Shown: positions 34,101 to 43,155, numbered from the stretch's first letter. The stretch is DNA of 43,452 nt from Kiritimatiellia bacterium (GCA_017450695.1 JAFSTA010000143.1:1-43452); one strand, 5' to 3'. Program-made: numbers and translations. Notes: generated by a model not told the origin, from the sequence alone.

Positions 34101-36861
34101 ATTGTTCGCGCACGCCGCCGATGCCCGCGCCGCCGGACGTGCCGCCGACGGCTTCAAGGCTGCCAGTCCCCCCGATCGTGAGCGTGTAGCCCGAAGGAAC
34201 GGATATGCCGGGGAAGTATTCGTTGAACGACCCGACGCAGTTCGTGCCCTCGAGGATGATCGTCGCGTTGCCGAGGCAGGTGAGGCCCGCGTAGGGGCTG
34301 TCCATGCTGGAGGACGTGGGCCAGATCGTCGCGTCGCGCAAGGTCACCGTCGCGTCCGGCGCGATCGCGATCTTGTGCCGCCCGTGGAGCGTACCCGTGA
34401 TGACCGTGTTGCTTCCGGCAATCGCCTCGCTGTCGGGTTCTTCAGTGCCTGAAAGGTCAAGGTCGGTCTCGCCGGCACCAAGAAGTTTTGGCAACGCGCT
34501 CGCCAACTTCATCGTCTTCTTGGCTCCCTTCGCCCCGCCGCTTTCCTCGTCGTCATCGCCAAGCCCGTCAAGATTTCCGTTGAACGAAATCTTTTCAGTG
34601 CAGTTCTTGAAGTAGCCGGACCCGTTGAAGCCTGATACTTCTTCGGTCTCGCGTTTCAAACTGCTCCCGATTACGATCTCCGAATTGTCGCTGTTGCTAA
34701 ACGCATGAAATCCCGCAAGCTCGGCGGACGCTCCGGTTTTGTATGCGATGGCCGTCGTGCTGCCGCCGACGAACTCAATGCGCTTGCCCACTATGCCTCT
34801 GCCGCCGTCGCCGCCGTATGCGTTGATTACGCCACCTTCGATGACGACGTTCGATCCACCCTCGATGCCGTCGCCGCCCCTGCCGCCTTGGAGCGTGAGC
34901 GTGCCGTTCCCCTTTAACGTGAGCTTCTTGCCGTTGGCGACGGATATGCCGGCCCGCGAATCGGTCGCCTCTATTAGATTGTCTCCCTTGATCTTGATTT
35001 TTGCATCGCCCATGCACCTGATCCCGCTGTGATATCGAGGCGTCGTTGCCATCATGCTATAGTCAGGCCAATCCACCGCATCCTTCTTGTGGCGGGAAAA
35101 AACTGCGCCCTCTTCCATCGAACGTTCAACGCCGCATTCTGGGCGCATTATCACCGCGTCCTTGAGCGTAACTCTCGCGCCATCTGCAATCCGAATTTCC
35201 CGATCGTATACAAATCCAAAATAATCGATTCTCTTGGGGGATGGCAAATTTCCTGTAATGGTAATGTCGTCGTGCGCCACGATATAGACTTCATCTCCCG
35301 CATCGTCGATTATGGCGTCGGGGACTTTGTCAAGGCGGCCGTTCCAGCGGAAGAACTCCTCGTCGCCGTCTGAAGTCACCTTGACGCCGTCCGAAATAAA
35401 GGTTTTCTCCTGGTCTGCGAGGGGAACGCCGCCCCGGGCGCGGAGAGAGCCGCCGTAGATCATGACATCGTCCCCGAAGACGCGCGTCGAGCCGTCTTCC
35501 TTGAAGAAGCCGCCTAGCGCCGATGCAGACTCGCCGCCAATGGCGGTAATTTCCCCGCTAAGGATTCTGATTTTGCCGCACGGTTTGATTGAAGATGCTC
35601 CCCAACCAAAGCCGCCAATGGCGGCTGCGCTCTTGCCGCCGCTGACTACGGTCAGAGAACCATCGCCTTGTATGCTGAGAGTGGCACCTTCGGGAACGAA
35701 GATCCCGGGACTGTATTCGCCATGTCCCTTGATGTAGTTCTCTCCCTTGAGGATGATTATCGCGTCACCCATACATGTGATGCCAGGAATATCGCTCCTC
35801 AGCCCGCCGGCAACCGTCACGCCGTCAAACACGATTTCCGCACCTTTGTCGATGGTAATCTTGTAGTCTCCAGACACCTCGCCTCTTAGGCAGCTTCGCC
35901 TCCATTCGACGTATTTTCCCTGGACATGCTCGTCGCTGATGGTTTTGTTCCGAAAGCCGCCGAGCTGGCTGGCGACGGTAAGTGTTCGGTGGCTGTTCCA
36001 GTCGAGTGCGCTTTCCTTGCCGCCGGGATAGCCGTCATCCACCTTTTTGGTGTTGGTGCCGGCATACCCGTCGCTCAGGCCGTCCACGACGCCGTAATCG
36101 ACCGATTTGGCGTGGACGAGGTAGGAATCGGGGAGGCCTTCGCCGACGACGGCCCTCACCCTTCCGATGGTCTGCTCGAATACGACGCCTTCGCATAGGT
36201 CGGGTTCGTAGCCGCCGATTGCAGGCTGTGAAAGGCCGGAGCCCCAGGAGATCACGTTGCCGCGCTCGAAGGTGATCGTGCCGCAGGTGGCGCCCTGGCC
36301 GCTGCCGATGCCGGGGCCGCCGTAGGACCCGCCAGGATGGACGATGACGACGCCCGAGCCGTATTCGGTCTCCCCGTCTTCCGACTGTCCGCCCCAGGCT
36401 TCTATCCAGCCGCCCGCGATGACGATGTTTCCGCAGTCCTTCATGTAGCCGCCGCCGATACCCGCGGCCAGCCCGCGCCCCCAAACGGTGAGATTGCCAA
36501 AGCCCTTGATCGTGAGCGTGTGGTCCGGCGGGACGAAGATGCCGGCGTTGTCGCCGCCGAGCGCGCGGATGTAGTTTTCGCCCTCGAGGATGATCGTCGC
36601 GTCGCCCTTGCACGTCAGGCCGGCGCAATCCTTGTAGAGGTTCAAGCCTTTGTTGATATCGACGTTTTTCAACGTCACCGTCGCGCCCTCGGCAATGGAT
36701 ATCCTGTAGTCGCCGGAAAGCGTGCCGGTTATGACCGACCCGTCCTTTACGACCTTGTTGCCGGTCACCTTACCCAGTTTGACCGTGTCGGCGAATGAAC
36801 CTGCGGCCAGGCAAAGAACCGCCGCGAAGGTTGCGAGTCTTGGATGCGTATGTGTCATCAT
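31051..36861 (-). CDS. Giant secreted beta-helix-like repeat protein, N-terminal part
   Basis: The start is ATG 36861 (or 36858), with AAGGAAACGG upstream. The signal peptide is LATFAAVLCLAAGSFA. The rest is built from ~150-200-residue modules with the order VITGTLSG-YRISIAEGATVTL, then AGLTCKGDATIILEGEN, then PGIYVPEGCTLTI-G-GSLTA, then GAGIGGG--CGNIVI-GG and CGTITI. Eight modules lie in this frame. The short Gly-rich, Val/Ile-rich repeats suggest a parallel beta-helix, as in carbohydrate-binding or adhesin-like surface proteins; this is inference. The frame fails near 31117-31124: one base is missing in a GGC-rich run, and the C-terminal part continues in 28964-31124. The last ~20 residues of this frame (TRHRVVRSRLAPASLL) are out-of-frame junk. 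Confidence 0.88.
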   Translation of the reverse strand: MMTHTHPRLATFAAVLCLAAGSFADTVKLGKVTGNKVVKDGSVITGTLSGDYRISIAEGATVTLKNVDINKGLNLYKDCAGLTCKGDATIILEGENYIRALGGDNAGIFVPPDHTLTIKGFGNLTVWGRGLAAGIGGGYMKDCGNIVIAGGWIEAWGGQSEDGETEYGSGVVIVHPGGSYGGPGIGSGQGATCGTITFERGNVISWGSGLSQPAIGGYEPDLCEGVVFEQTIGRVRAVVGEGLPDSYLVHAKSVDYGVVDGLSDGYAGTNTKKVDDGYPGGKESALDWNSHRTLTVASQLGGFRNKTISDEHVQGKYVEWRRSCLRGEVSGDYKITIDKGAEIVFDGVTVAGGLRSDIPGITCMGDAIIILKGENYIKGHGEYSPGIFVPEGATLSIQGDGSLTVVSGGKSAAAIGGFGWGASSIKPCGKIRILSGEITAIGGESASALGGFFKEDGSTRVFGDDVMIYGGSLRARGGVPLADQEKTFISDGVKVTSDGDEEFFRWNGRLDKVPDAIIDDAGDEVYIVAHDDITITGNLPSPKRIDYFGFVYDREIRIADGARVTLKDAVIMRPECGVERSMEEGAVFSRHKKDAVDWPDYSMMATTPRYHSGIRCMGDAKIKIKGDNLIEATDSRAGISVANGKKLTLKGNGTLTLQGGRGGDGIEGGSNVVIEGGVINAYGGDGGRGIVGKRIEFVGGSTTAIAYKTGASAELAGFHAFSNSDNSEIVIGSSLKRETEEVSGFNGSGYFKNCTEKISFNGNLDGLGDDDEESGGAKGAKKTMKLASALPKLLGAGETDLDLSGTEEPDSEAIAGSNTVITGTLHGRHKIAIAPDATVTLRDATIWPTSSSMDSPYAGLTCLGNATIILEGTNCVGSFNEYFPGISVPSGYTLTIGGTGSLEAVGGTSGGAGIGGVREQLSGSIVVAGGDVTATGGYGAAGIGGAYMGNCSTVSIEGGIVNATGGANAPGIGVGYNGAGYAVYVRSGIAKVVATKGEGAPAYIGTGEGGSLRHIDISVCLNYTDSGNTRTYSWNGNLSLAGSESSDTLEFTALDGKTITGTISDSNKKVKVKIWPGAHVTLNNAMINKTTAKSDDTPWAGITCLGDATITLMNTNEVSSFYADYPGIYVPQGCTLTIEGKGTLTANNYGASGGAGIGGGSAADCLDCGEIVINGGDIECYGGDTASGIGFGYNGWCDGVQINPGIVKVQAQRGENCPYEIGFGSYGSTLGGYFHIAKGVIETTPSGGISYYRQFEPDPNTDLSELTGTGEKVIASGAIVTGTLGADRKISLAADAEVTLNNVVIPGNNDSSCAWAGINCLGDATIWLEGTNIVRGSYRCPGIHVPSGYTLTIKSKNENGELNAYAFDYAAGIGGGWALSCGNIVIEGGTIYAEGGAQCAGIGAGTSSASCGNITINGGVVTAKGGSGGCGIGAGTGHSSCGDVTINYGITYVEAIRGDNTAVPIGAANQYSSCGTITVVSGLSDTTLDGGSRRVIFPNVALGSLAGGEEAVVARDNATISGTLGANRQIVIAAGATVTLDNATINGVNNSGYPWAGITCLGDATIILVGENTVKGFYEEYPGIYVPRYKTLTIKGDGSLDASSNGRGAGIGGGGNISCGNIVIEGGVINANGGTYCAGIGGGDHADCGTVTIRGGTVRATGGDRANGIGGGREARCAGVSVEKGVGFVSATCVITAQSAGLGTVPVGTSMDNASGVTVQGGLCDETEENLDGAGIGTITRTIYPLNLDLSTLPESVTAITVRDGATLSGTLGHACKISIAAGAHVTLKQATILGVNAYPDYQWAGLTCLGDATITLRNASTVRGFYEDYPGIYVPEGCTLTINGTGSLTASSNGWGAGIGAGGYTACGNIVIDGGHVTARGGTYCAGIGGGTYPCGDITINGGTIYAYGGNQAAALAAATRHRVVRSRLAPASLL

Positions 36862-36968
36862 GATCCGTTTCCTTTTCGTATGATTGGGTTTCCTGTAACT
36901 CCACAAAAGAATCGTATCGCATTTCCCGGCCGCGACTTGCGGCCTGCGGCCGGCGGGTGCGTCTCATT

Positions 36969-37026
36969 CCCCGCCGTCCGCTTCCGGGCGGCGGGGGTGT
37001 CCTGCGGTGCGGCAAATCTGCCGCAC
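36969..37026. repeat. GC-rich hairpin and REP-like palindrome copy 9
   Basis: The gap between the two beta-helix genes holds an 8-bp hairpin (CCCCGCCG at 36969-36976 with CGGCGGGG at 36989-36996). It also holds the palindrome GTGCGGCA-AATC-TGCCGCAC at 37007-37026. The latter is followed by AACCGAACGCGCC, so this copy is in reverse orientation relative to the one at 28858. The hairpin may end transcription of the gene at 37055. Confidence 0.8.
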
Positions 37027-37054
37027 AACCGAACGCGCCCTCGCCCGCGCTTTC

Positions 37055-39709
37055 CTACTGCGTGACCGCGCGTAAGCGGAAGAAGCGGCTTGTGGAAGGC
37101 GTTTCGTCGATGACCGTTTCGCCCGTGCCCAAGGGATCGAGCGGGTAGGTCGCGACATGCTCCGTGCCGTCCACGGAGTCGGAGGCGACGACGGTGAAGG
37201 TGAAGCCAGCCGAGTTCACCTGCGGAGGCGTGGTGATGACCGCCTTGCCCGCTTCGTTGAACCGGATGCCGAGGATCGCGGCGTCGCCCGTCGGCAGGTT
37301 GAACGCATAGCGGAAGACGTTCGCGACGCCGTTCGCGTCCAGCGCGTTCCATGCGCCGCTCACGCTGTTTGCCGTCGCCCACGCCGTGTAGCCGCTGGCT
37401 CCGCTGGCGATCGTGCGGGTGCTGCCGTCTGCCGAAAGCGTGTCGGTCAGGCCGGACGGCACGTTGGAGAAGGCGGCCGCTCCGTCGTAGATCGGATCGT
37501 GCTCGAAGTCCTCGCCGCGCGTGGCGACGACACGGGTGATGCCCGCGCCGATGGCGATTGTACCAGAGCTGCCATCATAACCGCCGCCGATGCCCGCGGC
37601 ATCGCTTCCGCCCGTGGCGGTGATGGTACCGCCCGTGATGGTGATGTCGCCGCAGTCACTACTCTCGCCGCCGCCGATCCCGGCGGCCCAGTTGCCACCT
37701 GTGGCGGTGATCGTGCCGCTCGCAATCACGATGTTGCCGCAGGCGAGCTGGTAGCCGCCGCCGATGCCCGCGCCGGAGCCGTTGCTGCTGGCGTCGAGCG
37801 CGCCGGTGCCGGAGATGGTCAGCGTCGAGCCGGATGGCACATGGATGCCGGGATACGTGTAGTCGAACCCCTTCACGGTGTTTGTGCCGGAAAGGACGAT
37901 CTCGGCGTCACCACGGCAGGTGAGTCCCGCCCACGCGAAGCCCGTGATCCCTTCGATCGTCGCGTTCGAAATGGTCACCCGGGCGTCATCGGCGATGGAC
38001 ACCTTCACTGCTCTTAGGAGCGTACCGGTGATGACCGTGCCGTCGCGCGCGACGATGTCGGAGGTCAATGTCGCGAGATCACCGTCCCACGGCTGGATGG
38101 TGCGCGTGTTGCCGGAGGTGGAGTCGATCAGTCCGAGACTGTTGACGGATGCCGTGGAGTGCTCGTCATTCAAGCCTGCGCCGATGGGGTTGTTGCAGTC
38201 CTCGCCGCAGGTCGCGACGACGCGGGTGATCTCAGCGGCGATGCCGACGTCGCAGAATGAAGCGGGGTTCTTGCCGGTGCCGATACCGGCGGCGCACGCA
38301 CCGCCGACGGCTTCGACCGTGCCGCCATTGATCCGGATGTCCGCACAGGCGCCCAAGTAGCCGCCGCCGATACCGGCGTTCCATAGACCGCCCGCCGCGA
38401 AGATGTTGCCGCCGCGGATAGTGATGTATCCGCACGCAGCGTATTTTGCACCGCCGATGCCTGCGGCGTTGGAGTTTGCGCTGTTGAACTCGCCGAGGTT
38501 GTTCAGGGACCCCCCGTAGGCGTAGATCGTGCCGCTTTCAATGGTGATTTCGCCACAGGGGATGTGGTACGCGGCACCGATACCCGCCCCCCAGCCATTG
38601 CTGTACGCCGTCAGGGATCCGGTGCCGGAGATGGTCAGCATCGCGTTGTTTGTGACGTAGATGCCGGGGTAGTCCTCGTAGAACCCCTTGATGGCATTGT
38701 CGCCTTCCAGAACGAGGGTCGCGCTGCCGAGGCAGGCGAGACCAGCCCAGCTATAGTCGCTGTTGTTCGATCCACAGGTGATATTCGCGTTGCTCAGGAC
38801 CACCGTCGCGCCGGGGGCGATGGAGACCTTGTAGTTGCCGCCGAGCGTGCCGGTGATGACCATGCCGTCGTAGGCAGTGGCGTCGGAGGTGAGCGTCGAG
38901 AGGTTGCCGTCCCACGACAGGATCGTGCGCGTCGCGCCGGAGGTGGTGTCGAGGAGTTCCGGGGCGACGGTAACGGTTCCGCAGTTGCCGCCGAGTCCCG
39001 CGCCGATCGCATCGACTTGATCCTCAAAACCGTCGGCGGGACCGCGGGTGGCGATGACGCGGATGATGTCCGAACCGATCGTGATGTCGCCGCAGCGGCC
39101 TCTGTACACGCTGCCGATGCCGGCGCTGCGCGTACCGCCGTTCGCGATGATCGTGCCGCCCGAAAGGACGATGTTGCCGCAGTTCTGGGGAGTGAACGTA
39201 CTGAAGTCGAAGCCGCCGCCGATGCCCGCGCTCCAGCTGCCGTCGCTGTGTACGCTCGCCGTCAACGAGCCGTCTCCCTGAATGGTCAGCGTCTTGTTTT
39301 CGGGCACGTAGATGCCGGGCCTGGAGTCATCGAAACTCGTGACGGTGTTGTTGCCCAAAAGGATGATCGTGGCGTCGCCGTAACAGACGAGGCCGGCGGA
39401 GTCCCCGCTGAGGGTTCCGTCGGCGTTGATGGTCGCGTTCGAGAGGGTTACGGTCGCGCCGTCGTCGATGGTAAGCAGACAGCTGGCGCCGAGTGTTCCC
39501 GTGACGACATCTCCATCGGCAAACCTTTTTCCGGTGTTGAGCGTGTCGAGGTTGATCGTGGCAGCCTCTGAGCGAGCCGCCGCCGATGCCCGCGCCGCCG
39601 CTCGCGCCGTAGTTGTTCGCCGTAAGCGTTCCCGTTCCTTCTATGGTCAGCTTCCTTTTTTCGAATGATGGGGCAACATAACCCACAACAAAAAGAAACT
39701 TTTTAGCAT
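37055..39709 (-). pseudogene. Second beta-helix-like repeat protein gene with displaced 5' end
   Basis: The main frame runs from ~39570 to 37055. It begins AATINLDTLNTGKRF and VVTGTLGASCLLTIDDGA, which aligns with the mature N-terminus of the neighbour (ADTVKLGKVTGNK, VITGTLSGDYRISIAEGA). Three modules and the same C-terminal domain follow (NALDANGVANVFRYAF, FTVVASDSVDGTEHVATYPL, SRFFRLRAVTQ). No start codon with a signal peptide joins it in frame. Directly upstream, another frame (39686 to ~39570) encodes a stray piece of module (KLTIEGTGTLTANNYGASGG). An ATG at 39709, in the main frame, encodes a signal-peptide-like MLKSFFLLWVMLP but stops after 20 codons. The 5' end thus looks interrupted by a module fragment, so the gene is probably silent as written. 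Confidence 0.8.
39574..39629 (-). repeat. 56-bp segment nearly identical to 33380-33435
   Basis: The two segments (plus strand beginning GAGCCGCCGCCGATGCC) differ at one base. In the giant gene the segment encodes the module part TANNYGASGGAGIGGGS; here it forms the stray fragment at the broken 5' end. Similarity continues beyond the 56 bp with more differences. This marks a recombination or mis-assembly boundary. Confidence 0.85.
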
Positions 39710-39922
39710 TTCAGACCGATGGTCTTCAAGCCAAAGTTGCGAGGCTGTCGGCTTTTAATCCCGTGTCCATCCATGTCCATCCGGTGTGCCGATTTCAAGT
39801 CGCGTCAGCGACGATTTAACCCCGCAACCACTTATACCCACCGGCTTCCCCGCCTCTCAGCTTCCCCTCTTCTCAGCTGGCGCTACGCGCCACCACCCAA
39901 ACCATCGAGGCAAGCTTTTCAA
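39710..39922. other. Intergenic region with a reversed hairpin/AGCTGAGAAG repeat
   Basis: I see no gene here. At ~39856-39891 the composite repeat appears on the minus strand: GGCGC-TAC-GCGCC (39879-39891) preceded on the plus strand by CTTCTCAGCT and CTCTCAGCTTCC. The open frame that precedes the TPR gene through this region is low-complexity and is not coding. Confidence 0.65.
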
Positions 39923-39951
39923 TGGACTTTACGGTGGAAAACGGGTAAAAT
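39923..39951 (+). promoter_or_regulatory. Possible promoter of the TPR/exbB operon, near-leaderless
   Basis: TGGACT (39923-39928) and TAAAAT (39946-39951) are separated by 17 nt. The -10 ends 7 nt before the ATG at 39959, so the transcript would begin at or beside the start codon. This resembles the arrangement at the kinase gene. Confidence 0.4.
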
Positions 39952-39958
39952 GTACGGC

Positions 39959-42460
39959 ATGATTTTTGGAATCAGTAAAGCTTGGGTGGCGGGGTTCCTG
40001 TTGTCTCTGGCGGGGATGGCCTTCGCGGATGATTTATCGACGGCGCGTAGTGCGCTTCGGGATCGGCTGTATCCGATTGCGAGGAAACACGCGGAAACGG
40101 TTCTTCAGGCGGAGACGGCGGAAAAATCGGCGGTGCGTGAGGCGCTGCTGATCCTGTTGGAATCGTATGCGCGTGAAGGGAACTATCGCGAGGTGCTGGC
40201 GCGCGTTTCCACTGCGAAAGCGACGGGGCAGGTGATCGGCGATGATGTCGAGGTTGCCTACTGGACGGCGCAGGCGCTTCTCGCCGTCGGCGATTTGGGC
40301 CAGGCCGCATCCCTCGCCGCGACCGAAACCAACCGTCCCAGCACCCGCCTCGATTCCTTCCTGCGGATTCTGGCGCGGGTCGAGGTGAAGCAGGGGAATT
40401 CCGCGAATGCGCTCCAGCTCTTCAAGCTGATCGACACCACCTCCTCCAATTCCGTCACGCGGGCGGATAACGCGCTGGAATGGGCGCAGACGCTGCTCCA
40501 GCAGGACAAGCGGCAGGAGGCGTTGCAGGTCTTGCAGCACCAGTCCGAACTGCCGGCGGTAACGGATTCCGTCAGTCGCGGCAAATTGATGCGCGGGCGT
40601 CTGCTGATGCAGGACGGGAAGACGACAGAAGCGGCCTCACTCCTCAGCCAGCTCTCGATGGATGCCCATGCCGATGAGTCCTCACGCGTCGAGGCCCTGC
40701 TGGAGATGAGCGTGTTCAGCTGGAACGGCGGGCAGACGAACGAGGCGGTCGCGTTTGCGCGTACCGCCCTCGCGCGCGCGTCGCAGCGAGAGACGCGGCA
40801 TCTCGCGGGATTCCGTCTGGGCGACCTGCTGATCGCGTCTCCCGAAACGCTGGCGGAGGGAGCCTCGCTGATCCGCAAGCTCATCCGGGAAGACCCCGAA
40901 TCGCAACAGTCGATGCGGGCGATGTTGAAAGTTGCCGACGCCTTCCTCCGGTTGGACAAACCGAAGGAGGCTGCCGACGAATACAAGATCTTTCTTGAAA
41001 CCTATCCCGCCTCCTCGCTGGATTCACGCGTACTGGAAGGACGCGGCTACGCCTTGCTCAAACTGGGGCAGTACGCGGCGGCCAGTACCGCGTTCGGTCA
41101 GGCGGCGGACCGGAGCACACAGGGGCTTCACCGGGTGCAGTGCCGGCTGAAACAGGCGGATGCGCTGGTTGCCGACAAGCAGTTCTCCGAGGCGGCGACC
41201 GTGTATGAAAAGACCTACCGGGCGAACACCAATTCGCCGCTGGCGGCGTTCTCGCTCTTCCAAAGCGCGGACGCGCTGGAGCGGGCGCAGCAGACGAAAG
41301 AGGCGATCGCGCGTTTCGGGAGCGTGATCCGCGCCTTCCCGCAGGACGAGATCGCGACAGAGGCGATGCTGCGGCTCGCCAGTCTGCAGACGAAGTCCGA
41401 GCAGTATGCGGACGCGATCCAGACGTACACGGATGTGGTTGCCTCCAAGTTCGCGAACAAACAGACGTTGCGCACGGCATGGATGGAACGCGGGAAAGTA
41501 TTGTACCGCATATACCGGTTCAGTCAGGCGTTGCAGGACTTTGCGGCGGTGGCGGAAGACCCGGGGGGCGAGCGGGATGAGGCGCGTTTTCTCATGATAC
41601 TTTGCATCTACGGGCTGGGGCGCGACGGCGAGGCGAAAAGCGCGGCTTCCGCCTTCCTCGTCGATTTTCCGCAGTCCGCCAGACTGCCCGACCTGATTCT
41701 CTGGCTCGGCAAGTTCTCGTTCAATCACGGGGAATTTGCGACCGCGCAGAAGTACTTCCTGGAATTCATCACGCGCTGGCCGGAGAACCGCTGGACGGAG
41801 TTCGCCGCAATCTGGGCGGCCCGTTCCGCGTTTTCCGCAAGCGACTTCACGGGGTGCGTCGATCTGATCTCCAAGTTCCGGTCTCTCCGTCCGAACTCCC
41901 CGCGTATTCTGGAGGCGATGCTGATTCAGGCGAACGCCTTAATCGAGCTGGCGCGTTTCGACGAGGCGATCTTGTTGCTGGATCGACTGATCATTCTCGG
42001 CCCGGAAAGCGAATGGGGACACCAGGCGCTCTTGCGCAAGGGGGACTGTCTCTTCACGATGGGGGCGAGCAACGAGACGCGCTATGAGGAATCCCTGCAG
42101 GCCTATCGGAAACGGCTGGAGAAAAGCGATCTGCCGGAGTCCGCCGTCCTTCAGCTCCATTTCAAAATGGCGCGTTGCCTGGAGAAACTCCGGCGGAGGC
42201 AGGATGCGATCGATGAGTATTACGCGGGGGTGATCGTACGGTACCTGGAAAACCGTGAAAAGCAGGTTTGGATGGACGACAGTTCCACCGCGCTCTTTCT
42301 CCGCTCCGTGCTGACGGTCTCCGAACTGTACGAGCAGCAGGGCGAACGGGAACAGGCGATTCGCGTGTTGCGCAAGGCTCTTCCCGTGCAGGGGGGCGGA
42401 AGCGAGGAACTGAAACAACGGATTGACCGGCTCGAAAAAGGTCAGAAGGCAGGTGTGTGA
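39959..42460 (+). CDS. Periplasmic tetratricopeptide-repeat protein
   Basis: The protein has 833 residues. ATG 39959 begins a good signal peptide (IFGISKAWVAGFLLSLAGMAFA); an ATG at 39950 is an alternative, and codons further upstream lie in repeat sequence. The mature part is an alpha-solenoid of at least a dozen TPR or YbgF/BamD-like helical repeats, for example YAAASTAFGQAADRSTQG, TKEAIARFGSVIRAFPQDE and FATAQKYFLEFITRWPENRW. Such proteins act as scaffolds in envelope machines. Its stop codon overlaps the start of the exbB gene (TGATG), so the pair is translationally coupled. This points to a Tol- or Ton-like energy-transducing system; the exact role is inferred from context only. Confidence 0.87.
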   Translation: MIFGISKAWVAGFLLSLAGMAFADDLSTARSALRDRLYPIARKHAETVLQAETAEKSAVREALLILLESYAREGNYREVLARVSTAKATGQVIGDDVEVAYWTAQALLAVGDLGQAASLAATETNRPSTRLDSFLRILARVEVKQGNSANALQLFKLIDTTSSNSVTRADNALEWAQTLLQQDKRQEALQVLQHQSELPAVTDSVSRGKLMRGRLLMQDGKTTEAASLLSQLSMDAHADESSRVEALLEMSVFSWNGGQTNEAVAFARTALARASQRETRHLAGFRLGDLLIASPETLAEGASLIRKLIREDPESQQSMRAMLKVADAFLRLDKPKEAADEYKIFLETYPASSLDSRVLEGRGYALLKLGQYAAASTAFGQAADRSTQGLHRVQCRLKQADALVADKQFSEAATVYEKTYRANTNSPLAAFSLFQSADALERAQQTKEAIARFGSVIRAFPQDEIATEAMLRLASLQTKSEQYADAIQTYTDVVASKFANKQTLRTAWMERGKVLYRIYRFSQALQDFAAVAEDPGGERDEARFLMILCIYGLGRDGEAKSAASAFLVDFPQSARLPDLILWLGKFSFNHGEFATAQKYFLEFITRWPENRWTEFAAIWAARSAFSASDFTGCVDLISKFRSLRPNSPRILEAMLIQANALIELARFDEAILLLDRLIILGPESEWGHQALLRKGDCLFTMGASNETRYEESLQAYRKRLEKSDLPESAVLQLHFKMARCLEKLRRRQDAIDEYYAGVIVRYLENREKQVWMDDSSTALFLRSVLTVSELYEQQGEREQAIRVLRKALPVQGGGSEELKQRIDRLEKGQKAGV

Positions 42461-43092
42461 TGTGGATGGAAGGGGGAGTCGTTTTTTGGGTGATTGTCGT
42501 AATCGGTGCGTTGGCGCTGCTCGTCTTCTTCGAACGGTTGCTCCATTTGCGCCGGGCTCGGATTGATTACCGCGATTTCATCAAGGGCGTCTGCAATGTG
42601 CTGGAGAAGGGGAACACCGACGAGGCGCTGATGCTCTGCGAGGAGACGCCCGGCCCCGTCTCGGCGGTGGTCGATGCCGCCGTCAGCCATCGGAACGAAT
42701 CGCACGAGACGCTTCGCGACGTCGTGGGAACGACGGGACACGCCCAGCTCTCCTTGCTGGAAAGGCGACTGGTCTTCCTTTCGCTGAGTTGCGAGATCGC
42801 GCCGCTCTGCGGGCTCTTCGGCGCGGTGCTCTCCGCGTTGCAGATCGCGCAGACGCTTTCGGCGCAGTCGCAGGTCGTGGTGACGACCGACCTGAGCGGC
42901 GGTCTGACGCGCGCGATCCTCTGCGTGCTGGCGGGCATCCTCGTTTCGATCGAGTGCCATGTCCTCTACGCCATGCTGATGTCCCGCATCGAACGGATCG
43001 CACTGGAGATCGACGCCGGCTCCGCCGAAATCGTCGCCTTCCTCACACGCCGTGGCGGCGGGGAAGCTGAGGCGGCTGATGCCGCCAGCTGA
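42460..43092 (+). CDS. ExbB/TolQ/MotA-family proton channel protein
   Basis: This 210-residue inner-membrane protein has three helices: ~7-27 (VVFWVIVVIGALALLVFFERL), ~107-129 (LSLSCEIAPLCGLFGAVLSAL) and ~149-170 (AILCVLAGILVSIECHVLYAML). The large cytoplasmic loop (DYRDFIKGVCNVLEKGNTDEAL) between helices 1 and 2 is typical of ExbB/TolQ. Such proteins with ExbD/TolR use the proton gradient to energise TonB- or TolA-like partners. The start overlaps the TPR gene stop. No exbD follows in the remaining 360 bp, which is unusual. The last codons (EAEAADAAS and the stop TGA) lie inside a copy of the intergenic hairpin/AGCTGAGAAG repeat, so the natural C-terminus may have been altered by repeat insertion. 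Confidence 0.88.
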   Translation: MWMEGGVVFWVIVVIGALALLVFFERLLHLRRARIDYRDFIKGVCNVLEKGNTDEALMLCEETPGPVSAVVDAAVSHRNESHETLRDVVGTTGHAQLSLLERRLVFLSLSCEIAPLCGLFGAVLSALQIAQTLSAQSQVVVTTDLSGGLTRAILCVLAGILVSIECHVLYAMLMSRIERIALEIDAGSAEIVAFLTRRGGGEAEAADAAS

Positions 43093-43155
43093 GAAGCTGA
43101 GAGGCTGAGAAGCTGAGAAGCGGGGAAGCTGAGAGGCTGAGAAGCTGAGAAGATA
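43066..43155 (+). repeat. Hairpin plus AGCTGAGAAG tandem repeat overlapping the exbB end
   Basis: GGCGGC-TGAT-GCCGCC (~43071-43086) is followed by about seven AGCTGAGAAG, AGCTGAGAGG and AGCGGGGA units up to 43155. This is the longest clean copy of the composite repeat, and it supplies the stop codon of the exbB-like gene. Confidence 0.88.

Noticed and set aside
39647-39709. Short minus-strand peptide gene starting MLKSFFLLWVMLP
   Set aside because: No ribosome site and only 20 codons; better seen as the remnant signal peptide of the broken gene downstream.
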